Of a DNA stretch of 64,000 nucleotides, positions 30,052 through 39,695 are shown piece after piece; position 1 is the first letter of the stretch; the number at the start of each line of letters is the position of its first letter. The position numbers and the translations under genes were made by a program. Source of the DNA: Ignavibacteria bacterium (GTDB lineage: Bacteria > Bacteroidota > Ignavibacteria > Kapaibacteriales > UBA2268); the NCBI GenBank assembly GCA_026417135.1, contig JAOADV010000004.1, positions 64,814 to 128,813 of the forward strand, given 5' to 3'. Below the pieces are notes generated by a model. The model did no database searches and was not told the DNA's origin. It saw only the letters and a program-made list of their open reading frames with translations.

Positions 30052-31767
30052 TTATTCACTTTGACATTTCAGCTGGTCGTAATAATCGCTTGCTACTTTA
30101 TTTTTGGGGTTGATTTGTAAAACTTTTTTCCAGTATTTACAAGCATTTGGTAAATCTTTTTGAATTTGCGAGGATATTGCTAAATAAATCCAAGGGCTTT
30201 CTAATTTCGGTTCTATTTCGGACCAGAGCTTTGCATATCGGGTTAATTCTTTCGTGTCGCGTGTATCCAAAAGCAAATTACACAATTTACTATAAGCAAG
30301 ATTAAGAATTTTCTGATTACTTTCCGATGGGTTTTCAGAAGCAATTTTTATGGAAGTTATGTAATCGTCTTTTCCGAGCAGCTTTTTATCGGACGAAACA
30401 TATGCATCACCACGATATATATAGTTTAATGGATTAGATTGTTCAATACTAATTGCTTTTGTAAAGTATGAAATTGCAGAATCATAAAGATTCAAGTTTA
30501 GATAAGAATTGCCTAAGTAGAAAAAGACTTTTGGTAGAAGTGTGTCTTTGCAGAAGTCTAAGTATTTGTTATAAAAGTTTGTTGCATCGTTGTATCGTTT
30601 TGCAAAATAACTTAACATTCCTACCTGATATGCAAGAAGACATCGGTTTGGTTTGAGTTCGAGTAGTTCATTGTAAATTTTTAATGCTTGGGTGGTATCG
30701 CCAGTTTGCAGATAGGAACTTGCAAGTCGCTCGTAATCTTTATCTTCGAGAGTTTCGGATTTATTGTTTTTTAATTGATTATAAGTTGAAATAGATTCTT
30801 CGAAACGACGAGTATCGAAATAGCATCGAGCAAGTCTCAAGATTGCTTTAAATTTAACAGAATCTATTTCATTGGCTACTATTTGAAGGTGTGGAATAGC
30901 GGAATCGCATTTTGCTATTTCGACAAGGGATTGTGCTAAATACCATCGCCCAAGCGAGCCAGTTGAGCGTAACTGGACATATTGGTATAACGCTCGGGCA
31001 GCATCTTCGAACCGACGAGCAAGAAATAATATTTTACCTTGTTCGAACCAAGCTCTAAAGTTTTTAGGTTCTTTTTGCGAAACAATACTCCATTCTTTCA
31101 AAGAACGAGTAAATAGCTCGTTTGAAAGATTTTCGTCGGTTTCCCGATTAGCCAACCAATAATATGCAGTTGCAAGCTTGATTCTGGCGTCTGTCAACTC
31201 GGGATTAATGGCTAGTGCCTCTTCGTAATTCATTCTTGCAAGCTCGTAAACCTTTTGGGCAAAATATAAGTCGCCTAAGGCTACAAGTGGTTCAGCAGTT
31301 TTTGGATTTAAATCCCTAGCTTTTGCGATATGATATTCAGCTTGTTTTAATGAATCGGCACGCAAATAAACATAACCAAGCTCTAAATTTGCTTCCCAAG
31401 AATTTATGTTCTTCTTTAAATAATCTTTTAATATTTTTATACCTCTGTCTGTATTTTTCGAATATGAGTATGCCCTTGCAAGTTTGGTTACTATTTCGAC
31501 TCTGTCGTTTCGTATATTATAAGCATTTTCATACATAATTCTTGCTGAATCATATTTTTCAAACTCGAAATAAACGTCTCCAAACGCAAGGTAAATAAAT
31601 TCGTCTTTATATTTTTCTTTAACCAAAATTGGTAGGAGCTCGTATGCTTCTTGGTATGCGTTATTTCGATAATACTGACGGAATAGTGTTAAGTTGTCTT
31701 GGGCAAATGCATTGATTACTGTAATCTTAAACAATATTAACAAAATGAAAAATTTTGTTTCTTTCAT
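30052..31767 (-). CDS. TPR-repeat protein with signal peptide
   Basis: Many TPR motifs ('AVALGDLYFAQKVYELARMNYEEALAINPE'-type). Start corrected from 31782 to 31767 (MKETKFFILLILF), 1 nt downstream of the previous stop. Confidence 0.8.
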   Translation of the reverse strand: MKETKFFILLILFKITVINAFAQDNLTLFRQYYRNNAYQEAYELLPILVKEKYKDEFIYLAFGDVYFEFEKYDSARIMYENAYNIRNDRVEIVTKLARAYSYSKNTDRGIKILKDYLKKNINSWEANLELGYVYLRADSLKQAEYHIAKARDLNPKTAEPLVALGDLYFAQKVYELARMNYEEALAINPELTDARIKLATAYYWLANRETDENLSNELFTRSLKEWSIVSQKEPKNFRAWFEQGKILFLARRFEDAARALYQYVQLRSTGSLGRWYLAQSLVEIAKCDSAIPHLQIVANEIDSVKFKAILRLARCYFDTRRFEESISTYNQLKNNKSETLEDKDYERLASSYLQTGDTTQALKIYNELLELKPNRCLLAYQVGMLSYFAKRYNDATNFYNKYLDFCKDTLLPKVFFYLGNSYLNLNLYDSAISYFTKAISIEQSNPLNYIYRGDAYVSSDKKLLGKDDYITSIKIASENPSESNQKILNLAYSKLCNLLLDTRDTKELTRYAKLWSEIEPKLESPWIYLAISSQIQKDLPNACKYWKKVLQINPKNKVASDYYDQLKCQSE

Positions 31768-31768
31768 A

Positions 31769-32680
31769 TTATTCATCCTCAATTAGTCTAAATTCGGCAT
31801 TTGAAGGTACAATCCCCCTTTCGAAAAAGAATTTCTGAGGAAACCCCGGTTTGAATAAGTATCTTGCAAATGTCATTGAATTATCGTTCAATTTATCTAA
31901 AACGAAAATATAGTGTTCGACAATGTAAGGGTAGTTGGCTCTTAAAATATTAGGTTGGTTAACATTGTGCGGGAAAATATAGCGGTTTGCTGAATCAATG
32001 AAACTAATTGGTAAAGCTCTTAAATCTGGTTCAGCAAAAAGATGCGATAAATATCCAATTCCAATAGAATTAGAGTTAGCTTTTACAAAATTTTTGACGC
32101 TATCGTGCGAGTTGAATATCTTCAAAGGACGTGTTAGATTCCGGTTTTTTAAAACAAGATTGTTTAAATTCACTAATTCAGAAGATAAAATGCCATTAGA
32201 AACAAAGATAGGTTCAGCAACCAGTTTGGGGTAAATCTTTTTCAAAGAGTATTTCCGGTCGGTAAGAAAGTTTCTAATCTGTTCATCAGTGAGGGTATCC
32301 AAAGGGGAATCTTTATTAACATAGAAAACGAGGGCATCGCGTGCAAGAGTTAATCGAGTGTGTGGAGAGACGTTGAATGCTTTCATCAACGAATCTTCAT
32401 AACGAGTATAGCTTCGGGCAATAACTATTGCATCAGCTTCGCGTGAAAGTAGTTTAGCCATAGCATCCCAAGCGCTAGTCTTTCGGAAAGTTAGTTTAAC
32501 GAGACTTCCAATAGTATCATAATGTTGGACACAAGGGAAGATTATTGGATAAATCGATTCGTCGCAGTAAACGGTTATTTTCCGAGAATCTGGTTTTTGG
32601 ACCTCTTCTTTTCCACAAGAAGCAAGGACAAGGATAAAAATTAATTGAACTATTTTAATAGCTAAACTATTCGGCTTCAT
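31769..32680 (-). CDS. PstS-like phosphate/anion-binding lipoprotein, orphan (no pstCAB nearby)
   Basis: Lipobox 'LASCGKE'; PstS-like fold signatures 'KITVYCDESIYPIIFPCVQHY', 'DALVFYVNKDSPLDTLTDEQIRNFLT'. Confidence 0.72.
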   Translation of the reverse strand: MKPNSLAIKIVQLIFILVLASCGKEEVQKPDSRKITVYCDESIYPIIFPCVQHYDTIGSLVKLTFRKTSAWDAMAKLLSREADAIVIARSYTRYEDSLMKAFNVSPHTRLTLARDALVFYVNKDSPLDTLTDEQIRNFLTDRKYSLKKIYPKLVAEPIFVSNGILSSELVNLNNLVLKNRNLTRPLKIFNSHDSVKNFVKANSNSIGIGYLSHLFAEPDLRALPISFIDSANRYIFPHNVNQPNILRANYPYIVEHYIFVLDKLNDNSMTFARYLFKPGFPQKFFFERGIVPSNAEFRLIEDE

Positions 32681-32864
32681 CTTCTTTCAATTGTTTTAGA
32701 GCTTTTCGATAAGAATAAATTCTATATACGCCCCATATAATTAATAAAACGCCGATAATTTGAAGTTCTAATTTATAAGGATGTTCATACAAAAACTTAC
32801 CCGAAGCCAAGAAAACACCAAATAAAATCGTTAATAATCTAACAGCATAGTTGAAAATTATCAC
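32667..32864 (-). CDS. 65-aa small membrane protein with two predicted TM segments
   Basis: 'AVRLLTILFGVFLASGKFLYEHPYKLELQIIGVLLIIWGVYRIYSYRK'; overlaps the PstS-like start by 14 nt. Confidence 0.65.
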   Translation of the reverse strand: MIIFNYAVRLLTILFGVFLASGKFLYEHPYKLELQIIGVLLIIWGVYRIYSYRKALKQLKEDEAE

Positions 32865-32965
32865 ATTGGTTCATTTATTTAATTGGAATATTATAGTTTT
32901 TTTGCTTAACAAAGCTCGTATTGGGAATGCGATTTCAGAATAATATTTTGGCACGATTTCGCAAA

Positions 32966-33748
32966 CTAACGTAATTTGAATCTAATCGGAATACTGACCC
33001 AACACATAATTGGTTGTCCATTTTGTATTGCGGGCGTGAAAGTTGACTTCATTACAGCGTCGATAGCTGCTTGATTTAACATTTCTGAATCGGAGGATTG
33101 TACAACCGCTCTCTTTGGTTTTCCAGTTTTATCGACAAGGACACGGATGACAACTTGACCTTCGATACCAGCCTTTCGGGCCATTTCTGGATAAACAATT
33201 CGCTTTTGTAAGTCAACTAAATCAATATAGGGTTCTTTTTCGAAGGGGATAAACTCGTCGATATCGGGTTCTTCTTCCTTTTGCTTGATTTCAACTTTTT
33301 GGTCGAGATTGAAGTCAGTTGGTAGCTGACTTATGTCTATTTCGAGACCTTTTTCTCGGGCAAGCGATTCACTCAATTTTTCAAATGTAGCGAATTCCTT
33401 TAAATCTTCTTTAATTTCGGCATCGGGGATTGGGACTGGTGTCCCTGCTTTTGCTGCTGTTGCTATTTCCAAAATTTGTTGAGTAGGAGGTGGTGGGGGA
33501 ACTTCTTCTTCTTGCTCTTCCAGCTCTTGGATTGGTCCTCCTAAAGTGATTTTACTTATTGGGGCACGATGTAACGAAGCTCGGGCACTTTCGGAGGCTT
33601 TAGCATAAATTAAATATGCAAGAAGTAGGACGATTACAAAGCTAATCGTTATAATAAAACCGCGAAATGTGTTTCGGGGAATAATGATTTTTAATTCTGC
33701 AAACCCATAGGTGGGCTGGGGTGGTATTTCGATAATGTGGTTGTTCAT
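32966..33748 (-). CDS. TonB-family energy transducer
   Basis: Single N-terminal TM, Pro/Glu-rich linker, C-terminal 'RIVYPEMARKAGIEGQVVIRVLVDKTGKPKRAVVQSSDSEMLNQAAIDAVMKSTFTPA'. Confidence 0.92.
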   Translation of the reverse strand: MNNHIIEIPPQPTYGFAELKIIIPRNTFRGFIITISFVIVLLLAYLIYAKASESARASLHRAPISKITLGGPIQELEEQEEEVPPPPPTQQILEIATAAKAGTPVPIPDAEIKEDLKEFATFEKLSESLAREKGLEIDISQLPTDFNLDQKVEIKQKEEEPDIDEFIPFEKEPYIDLVDLQKRIVYPEMARKAGIEGQVVIRVLVDKTGKPKRAVVQSSDSEMLNQAAIDAVMKSTFTPAIQNGQPIMCWVSIPIRFKLR

Positions 33749-34335
33749 TTTCCCTCCCCTTCTATAAATTTTAAATCCTCTTCTAATAAAGGAGCAATAG
33801 TAAATTTTCGTTGCCTTTTGACTGGTTCGCCTTTTTCATCTAATTCTTTCGAGATGGCTTCGGTAATTGGAATTTCGGCCAGGTTTAGTTCGTCGAGTAT
33901 TTCGATTACTTTGGAATAACTTGCTTCGGGCGAAATTTTCAAGACGGTGATTAATTTATTTTTTACCATCGGTTCCAAGTTTTTTTCGTAGGCAAGCATT
34001 CGTAATTTTGAAATTGGTATTTCTTGTGGTTTATTGGTTTCGTCCGCAATACCTTTGAACCAATACAATTTGTTTTCTTTTGTGAGAAGAAGAGTTAAAA
34101 GTTCGGAGGCGCGAACCTCGACCTTTGCATACATTTCTGGGGGAATACGCATCTCCATTATTTGTGGTTTAAGCATTGTCGTAGTGAACATAAAGAAAGT
34201 TAACAGCAAAAAAGTAATATCGACCAAAGGGGTTAAGTCAATTCTAAAACCGATTCTTCTTTTCTTTTTCCTGCGAACAATTTTTCCACGCTTAGTCCTT
34301 TCTGGTATCGCTAAACCTTCGCCACCTCCTGCCAT
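33745..34335 (-). CDS. ExbD/TolR biopolymer transporter
   Basis: 'GFRIDLTPLVDITFLLLTFFMFTTTM' TM helix motif. Confidence 0.9.
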   Translation of the reverse strand: MAGGGEGLAIPERTKRGKIVRRKKKRRIGFRIDLTPLVDITFLLLTFFMFTTTMLKPQIMEMRIPPEMYAKVEVRASELLTLLLTKENKLYWFKGIADETNKPQEIPISKLRMLAYEKNLEPMVKNKLITVLKISPEASYSKVIEILDELNLAEIPITEAISKELDEKGEPVKRQRKFTIAPLLEEDLKFIEGEGK

Positions 34336-34395
34336 ATTTTCTCCATTTTATTAACTATATATTAAGACGTATGAATTATCAAAAAAGTTACATTT

Positions 34396-34929
34396 TTATG
34401 GTTTCTTTTCTAACTCGGGCCTTTTCTTTTCTGTTACGAAATTAAATACGAAAGCTCGGTTTCTTCGCAAGATATTCATAGCATCTTCAACCCACTTGAA
34501 ACGAATTCTTTGGTCAGCATCGATTGCAAACCTTGTTGAACTCCGAACAGATAAAGTGGCTCGAATTAGCTTCCCGAGTATTACTGTGTCGACTTTTATT
34601 AATGCTTTCGATTGGAATTCTAAGGGTATTTCTGGCACCAGTTGATAAATCAATGGGACATCCCGAACATTAGTGATTCCGTAATAATAAGCTGTATCGG
34701 TTGGATTTTTGTCGTCGATCGCTATATTAATAATTGCTAAATCGCGTTCGGGTAGCGAGGTGGTGTCGGGGGTGGCTATCGGTCTCCTTATCGTAAATTG
34801 CTTTTCTGCTTCGGCTTCGGATTTGAATTTCGTCGTAAACATTAAAAAAGTCAACAACAAGAATGTAATATCGACCAAAGGTGTTAAATCTATAACGAAG
34901 CCCATTCTTTTCTTTTTTATCTTAGGCAC
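34396..34929 (-). CDS. ExbD/TolR biopolymer transporter, second copy
   Basis: 'GFVIDLTPLVDITFLLLTFLMFTTKF'. Confidence 0.9.
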   Translation of the reverse strand: MPKIKKKRMGFVIDLTPLVDITFLLLTFLMFTTKFKSEAEAEKQFTIRRPIATPDTTSLPERDLAIINIAIDDKNPTDTAYYYGITNVRDVPLIYQLVPEIPLEFQSKALIKVDTVILGKLIRATLSVRSSTRFAIDADQRIRFKWVEDAMNILRRNRAFVFNFVTEKKRPELEKKP

Positions 34930-34944
34930 TTGCCCCTCCTCCGA

Positions 34945-35727
34945 CTATTGTTTTAATCGCAAAGTTAGCAATTGTGTAACATTTAAGATTGCTTCGTCGA
35001 TAGTATAAAGATAATCGTCAACTTTGGTAGTGAAATAATTGAAGAAAATAATAGAGATAATAGCACCAGCAAGTCCACCAGCAGTATTATACAAAGCTTC
35101 GGATATTCCAATAGCCAATTGAGTTGCATCGACCGTTCCAGTTTCGCCGAACGCTGCGAATGCCCTTATCATACCGATAGTAGTTCCAAGCAAACCAAAT
35201 AGAACGGATACCGAAGCAATTGTCGATAATATTACAAGATTTTTTTCCAAAAGTGGAGTTTCTAAGTTTGTAGCCTCGTCGATTGCTCTTTGAACTTCTG
35301 TCATCTTTCGGTCGATTGTTAAAGTTGTATCTTTTTCGATTTGTTTAAATCTTTCAATCGATGCCCTTAGTATGTTGGCTAAACTTCCTCTTTGTTTCTC
35401 ACATTCCTTCAAGGCGTCGTCCAACTCTCCTTTCGCAATTAAATCTAAAACTGTTTTTACAAAAGTTCCAATATCACCTCGTCCCTTTGCTTTGTTAATC
35501 GAAAAGGTTCTTTCGAAAACAAATGTTACAGAAATTATTAGAAGAGCAATTAAGATTCCAACAATCGGTCCACCTGTGTAAATTGCCCCGACTATGCTTC
35601 CCTTTTTCGGTTTTTTCTTAGTTGCTGGGTCCTCGAAATTATTTGGGTCTCCGAAGTAAAACAAGTAGATTGAAAAAGCAATAATTAATGAAAGTGTGAT
35701 TACGATTACATTAAACGCTTTCTTCAT
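34945..35727 (-). CDS. MotA/TolQ/ExbB proton channel family protein
   Basis: 'LSTIASVSVLFGLLGTTIGMIRAFAAFGETGTVDATQLAIGISEALYNTAGGLAGAIISII'. Confidence 0.93.
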   Translation of the reverse strand: MKKAFNVIVITLSLIIAFSIYLFYFGDPNNFEDPATKKKPKKGSIVGAIYTGGPIVGILIALLIISVTFVFERTFSINKAKGRGDIGTFVKTVLDLIAKGELDDALKECEKQRGSLANILRASIERFKQIEKDTTLTIDRKMTEVQRAIDEATNLETPLLEKNLVILSTIASVSVLFGLLGTTIGMIRAFAAFGETGTVDATQLAIGISEALYNTAGGLAGAIISIIFFNYFTTKVDDYLYTIDEAILNVTQLLTLRLKQ

Positions 35728-36403
35728 AAATTAACCTTTCCCTTATTTGTAATATTATTTAAACATTAGCAGACATTTTATTTCGAAAAATAAAATTATT
35801 AAAAGCAAAAAAATTTGACGAATAAAAAAATTTATTGATTTATTTTTTTCAAAAGAATTGTGGAAAAGACCAAATTTATTTCGATAGCCAAATTCGCTGT
35901 ATTTTGGTTTAGTTATCATAAATTGTTATTTCTTAGTTGTACAGAAATTTGTGTCCTTGAATTGCAAATATTGAATTCCGACACAAAAAATATGGCGAAA
36001 AACGAAATCAACTTATTTTAAAAGATTTAAAAAACAAACTACAAAAATAACTTTTTTTGATGAAAATAAATTCTCGAATGTATTAATTTTAAATTAACAA
36101 ATATTTTGTTCTATCCAGAAAACCCCTTTCTTGGTAAAAAGTAAATGGAAGCGTTTTAAGTTGTTATGTTTTTGTATTGTCGTCGGCTTTTTGATTGATG
36201 GATTACAAGATAAGTTCGATCTTCAAAGTAATTTAGTTCATTCTCGAAACAAAATTCAACATTTTCGAAAGACTTGATGTATAGATGGGAGTAATTTAAA
36301 GATTTTCGACAGATACTTATGCTTGAAAAAATTTTAAGTGATAAGATTTCTTAATCGGTAATTAGGAAAATTCACTTGGCGGTTTTATTTGACCGACTTT
36401 TAG

Positions 36404-36411
36404 TAAATTTG
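36404..36411 (+). promoter_or_regulatory. -7 element TAAATTTG upstream of the aspartokinase-like gene
   Basis: TAnnTTTG match 17 nt before the start. Confidence 0.45.
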
Positions 36412-36428
36412 ATAGTTTAATTTGACTT

Positions 36429-37700
36429 ATGCAAATGAAGTTCGAAGTTATGAAAATTGGGGGGGCGGTGTTAAGCTCTCCTCAAAATTTAATTTATCTT
36501 AAAAAGATAGTCGAAAATTATTGCAAAGGAGAAACAATTTTTGTTTTTTCGGCTTTCAAAAATTTTTCAAGGATTTTGAAAGAATTGGCTTTTTTTGCAA
36601 GAAATGGTCGTTACGAAGAGTCGAAAAGCCAGTTAAACCAGTTTCGCGACCAAATTCTTAATTATGCCAAGGTTTTGGAAAATGACTCTCGATTGTTTTA
36701 TGATACTATTACAGAAATAGATTCGCTTTTGGGTGAAATTGAAAAAATAATATTTGGAATTGCTGTAACAAAAGAACTTAGCAAACGAACTCTCGACCGA
36801 TTTCTTGCTTTTGGCGAGATAATCACGATGTCGATTTTGGAAGCATACTTGAAAAGTCAAAATGTTGATTCAGTCTTTGTAGATTCCCGGAAGGTTATTT
36901 TTACAAATGATGATTTTGGCAAAGCAAAACCTTTAGAAGATTTGACTAAGGAAGCGGTCCAAGAATTCATTTTACCTTTATTTCATAGATTCAAAATTGT
37001 CTTTGTTCCAGGTTTTGTCGGGAGAACACGTGATGGATTGACAACCACAATGGGTTTCGAAAGTTCAAATCTTACTGCTTTGTTGATAGCCTCGATAGTC
37101 GAGGCAAAAAAAGTATGTTTTTGGACAGATGTTGAAGGAATAAGAACTTCGGACCCCAAAATTGTAGAAAATACCAACTATATTCCCGAACTTTCGTTCG
37201 ACTTTGCTAAAGTTCTTGCTTTGAATGGATTGAAACTCATTCATCCTTATATGATAGAGTTTTTTTATAAAAATCCCGAAGTAGAATATGTTTATAGGAG
37301 TGCCTTCGCACCAGATATTGAAATGACCCGTATTGTTCCCGAAACGAAGAGACTTCCAAAAATTATCTTAATTTCTGAACCAACAAGTTTTATTTTCGAA
37401 AATGTAGGTTTAGACGAGAATTCTTCGAACGATTTTTTGTTGGCACAAAGAAGCCCCGATTGTTCGTTTGTTATCAATTCTAAATTTATTTCTGACAATT
37501 CTTCGAAAAGTACGAAATTAGTTTCGTTGCTAACCTTCTTAAACTTTGAAACAAAGGAAGTCGTTATGGCGTTAAGCGAAATAGTCGATAAAATACTTTT
37601 TTTTCAAGTTGTGAATGTCAATAATGTAGCGAAGCTTATACTCGAAGAAGGGTTCGTTGTTGAAGTAGCAAACAAGGTTCACAACATCCTTATTGATTAA
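36429..37700 (+). CDS. Divergent aspartate kinase-family protein
   Basis: 'MKIGGAVLSS' in place of the usual KFGGTS; 'GFVGRTRDGLTTTMGFESSNLTALLIASIVEAKKVCFWTDVEGIRTSDPKIV' retains the amino-acid kinase/aspartokinase layout. Confidence 0.75.
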   Translation: MQMKFEVMKIGGAVLSSPQNLIYLKKIVENYCKGETIFVFSAFKNFSRILKELAFFARNGRYEESKSQLNQFRDQILNYAKVLENDSRLFYDTITEIDSLLGEIEKIIFGIAVTKELSKRTLDRFLAFGEIITMSILEAYLKSQNVDSVFVDSRKVIFTNDDFGKAKPLEDLTKEAVQEFILPLFHRFKIVFVPGFVGRTRDGLTTTMGFESSNLTALLIASIVEAKKVCFWTDVEGIRTSDPKIVENTNYIPELSFDFAKVLALNGLKLIHPYMIEFFYKNPEVEYVYRSAFAPDIEMTRIVPETKRLPKIILISEPTSFIFENVGLDENSSNDFLLAQRSPDCSFVINSKFISDNSSKSTKLVSLLTFLNFETKEVVMALSEIVDKILFFQVVNVNNVAKLILEEGFVVEVANKVHNILID

Positions 37701-37769
37701 AAAGTAAATATATTTCTTTTTAAAACGTTACTTAAATTTTAATTTAGGTTAAAGAAACAAATTAAAACT

Positions 37770-39695
37770 ATGAAAATAACATTTCCTAACGGTGAGATAA
37801 GAGAATTTGCCGAGGGTACACGTGCAATAGAAATTGCACGGAGCATTTCTTCTCGGCTTGCAAACGAAGCTTTGGGTGCATTCTTCAATGGAGAGAAAAT
37901 CGATTTAGGGAAGCAATTATTTACTGATGGTGAAATTCGTTTTGTTACATTCGACGACCCAGAAGGAAAGGAAATCTATTGGCATTCTTCTGCACATTTG
38001 ATGGCAGAAGCTATACAGGAACTGTATCCCGGAGTAAAGTTCGGAGTTGGACCTGCAATTGAATGGGGCTTTTACTACGATGTAGCACTTCCAGATGGGA
38101 AAAAAATTACTAACGAGGATTTGCCTTTGATAGAGCAAAAAATGCTTGAATTGGCTCAAAGGAAAGCAGAATACGAAAGAATGGAAGTTAGTTGGGAATA
38201 CGCTGTTGAATACTTTAGGAAAGTAGGTGATGAATACAAACTTGAATTGCTCGAAGGATTAAAAGATGAAAAAATATCTTTATATAAACAAGGGAATTTT
38301 ATAGACCTTTGCCGGGGAACACATATACCAAATACTTCACTTATAAAGTATGTTAAACTACTTAGCGTTGCTGGGGCATATTGGCGTGGGGATAGTAATC
38401 GGAATATGATGACCCGTATCTATGGAATTACCTTCCCCAAAAAATCTATGATGGATGAATACTTGACAATGCTGGAGGAGGCGAAAAAACGAGACCATAG
38501 AAAATTGGGAAAGGAACTTGAACTTTTTTTAATTACACCAGCAGTAGGTGGTGGTCTTCCAATCTGGTTACCGAAAGGAACAGTTATTCGAAGGATTTTA
38601 GAAAATTTTTTACGCCAAGAACATATTCGAAGAGGATATCAAGAAGTTGTTACTCCGCATCTTGGCAATCTTCAACTTTACATCACTTCTGGGCATTACC
38701 CTTACTACAAAGATGCTCAGTATCCACCAATGAAAATTGAGGACGAAGAATATATACTCAAGCCAATGAACTGCCCCCATCACCATCAAGTATATTTGAG
38801 TAAGCCAAGAAGTTATCGCGACCTTCCTTTGAGAATTTTTGAATTTGGCACCGTATATCGCTACGAACAATCTGGAGAACTTACTGGATTGACTCGCGTT
38901 AGGGGTTTCACCCAAGACGATGCTCATATTTATTGTACAGTTGAACAACTCAAAGATGAAGTAAAAAATGTTGTGGACTTAATGAAATTCTTCTTTGGCT
39001 TATTCCAGCTCGAATTTACAACCCGCTTGTCGTTTCGCGATGAAGACACTACGAAGTACGGGGGAGAAATAGAACTTTGGGAACGAGCCCAAAGAGAAAT
39101 AAAAGAAGTTGCCGACGAAATTGGACTTGAATATGTTATCGCCGAAGGAGAAGCAGCTTTCTATGGACCCAAGATAGATTTTATCGTTAAAGATGCAATT
39201 GGTCGGAGATGGCAGCTGGGAACTGTCCAAGTTGATTATGTTATGCCCGAACGGTTTCAACTTGAATACATTGGCAGCGATAATTTGCCTCATAGGCCCG
39301 TAATAATTCATAGGGCGCCTGCTGGTTCGCTCGAACGGTTTTTGTCGATTTTGATTGAACATTATGCTGGTAATTTCCCGTTTTGGATTTCACCAGTTCA
39401 AGTCTCGGTTTTACCTATTGGCGAAAATCATCATTCTTATTCGATTGAAGTTGCTCGGAAGCTTGAAGCCGAAGGCTTCCGTGTAAACCTCGATTTAAGA
39501 AATGAAAGGATTAATCGTAAGATTGCCGAAAGTGAATCGCAAAAAATTTGTTTTGCTTTGATTATTGGAAATAAAGAAATCGAAACACAAACTGTTTCGG
39601 TTAGACAGCATAGAAAAGGGGATTTGGGGAATAAAACCATTGATGAAATAGTAAATTTATTCCACCGACTTAATGTCCCCGGAGTAAATGAGTGA
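37770..39695 (+). CDS. thrS: Threonyl-tRNA synthetase
   Basis: TGS domain, 'HSSAHLMAEAIQELYPGVKFGVGPAIEWGFYYD', 'KPMNCPHHHQVY', 'EGEAAFYGPKIDFIVKDAIGRRWQLGTVQVDY'. Confidence 0.97.
   Translation: MKITFPNGEIREFAEGTRAIEIARSISSRLANEALGAFFNGEKIDLGKQLFTDGEIRFVTFDDPEGKEIYWHSSAHLMAEAIQELYPGVKFGVGPAIEWGFYYDVALPDGKKITNEDLPLIEQKMLELAQRKAEYERMEVSWEYAVEYFRKVGDEYKLELLEGLKDEKISLYKQGNFIDLCRGTHIPNTSLIKYVKLLSVAGAYWRGDSNRNMMTRIYGITFPKKSMMDEYLTMLEEAKKRDHRKLGKELELFLITPAVGGGLPIWLPKGTVIRRILENFLRQEHIRRGYQEVVTPHLGNLQLYITSGHYPYYKDAQYPPMKIEDEEYILKPMNCPHHHQVYLSKPRSYRDLPLRIFEFGTVYRYEQSGELTGLTRVRGFTQDDAHIYCTVEQLKDEVKNVVDLMKFFFGLFQLEFTTRLSFRDEDTTKYGGEIELWERAQREIKEVADEIGLEYVIAEGEAAFYGPKIDFIVKDAIGRRWQLGTVQVDYVMPERFQLEYIGSDNLPHRPVIIHRAPAGSLERFLSILIEHYAGNFPFWISPVQVSVLPIGENHHSYSIEVARKLEAEGFRVNLDLRNERINRKIAESESQKICFALIIGNKEIETQTVSVRQHRKGDLGNKTIDEIVNLFHRLNVPGVNE

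Noticed and set aside
37821-37840. 8-bp inverted repeat CGTGCAAT-AGAA-ATTGCACG near the thrS 5' end
   Set aside because: Within the TGS-domain coding sequence and short; could be chance, no T-box or attenuator layout seen upstream.
38610-39362. Minus ORFs 38610..38948 and 39000..39362 opposite thrS
   Set aside because: Shadows of highly conserved ThrRS catalytic sequence.
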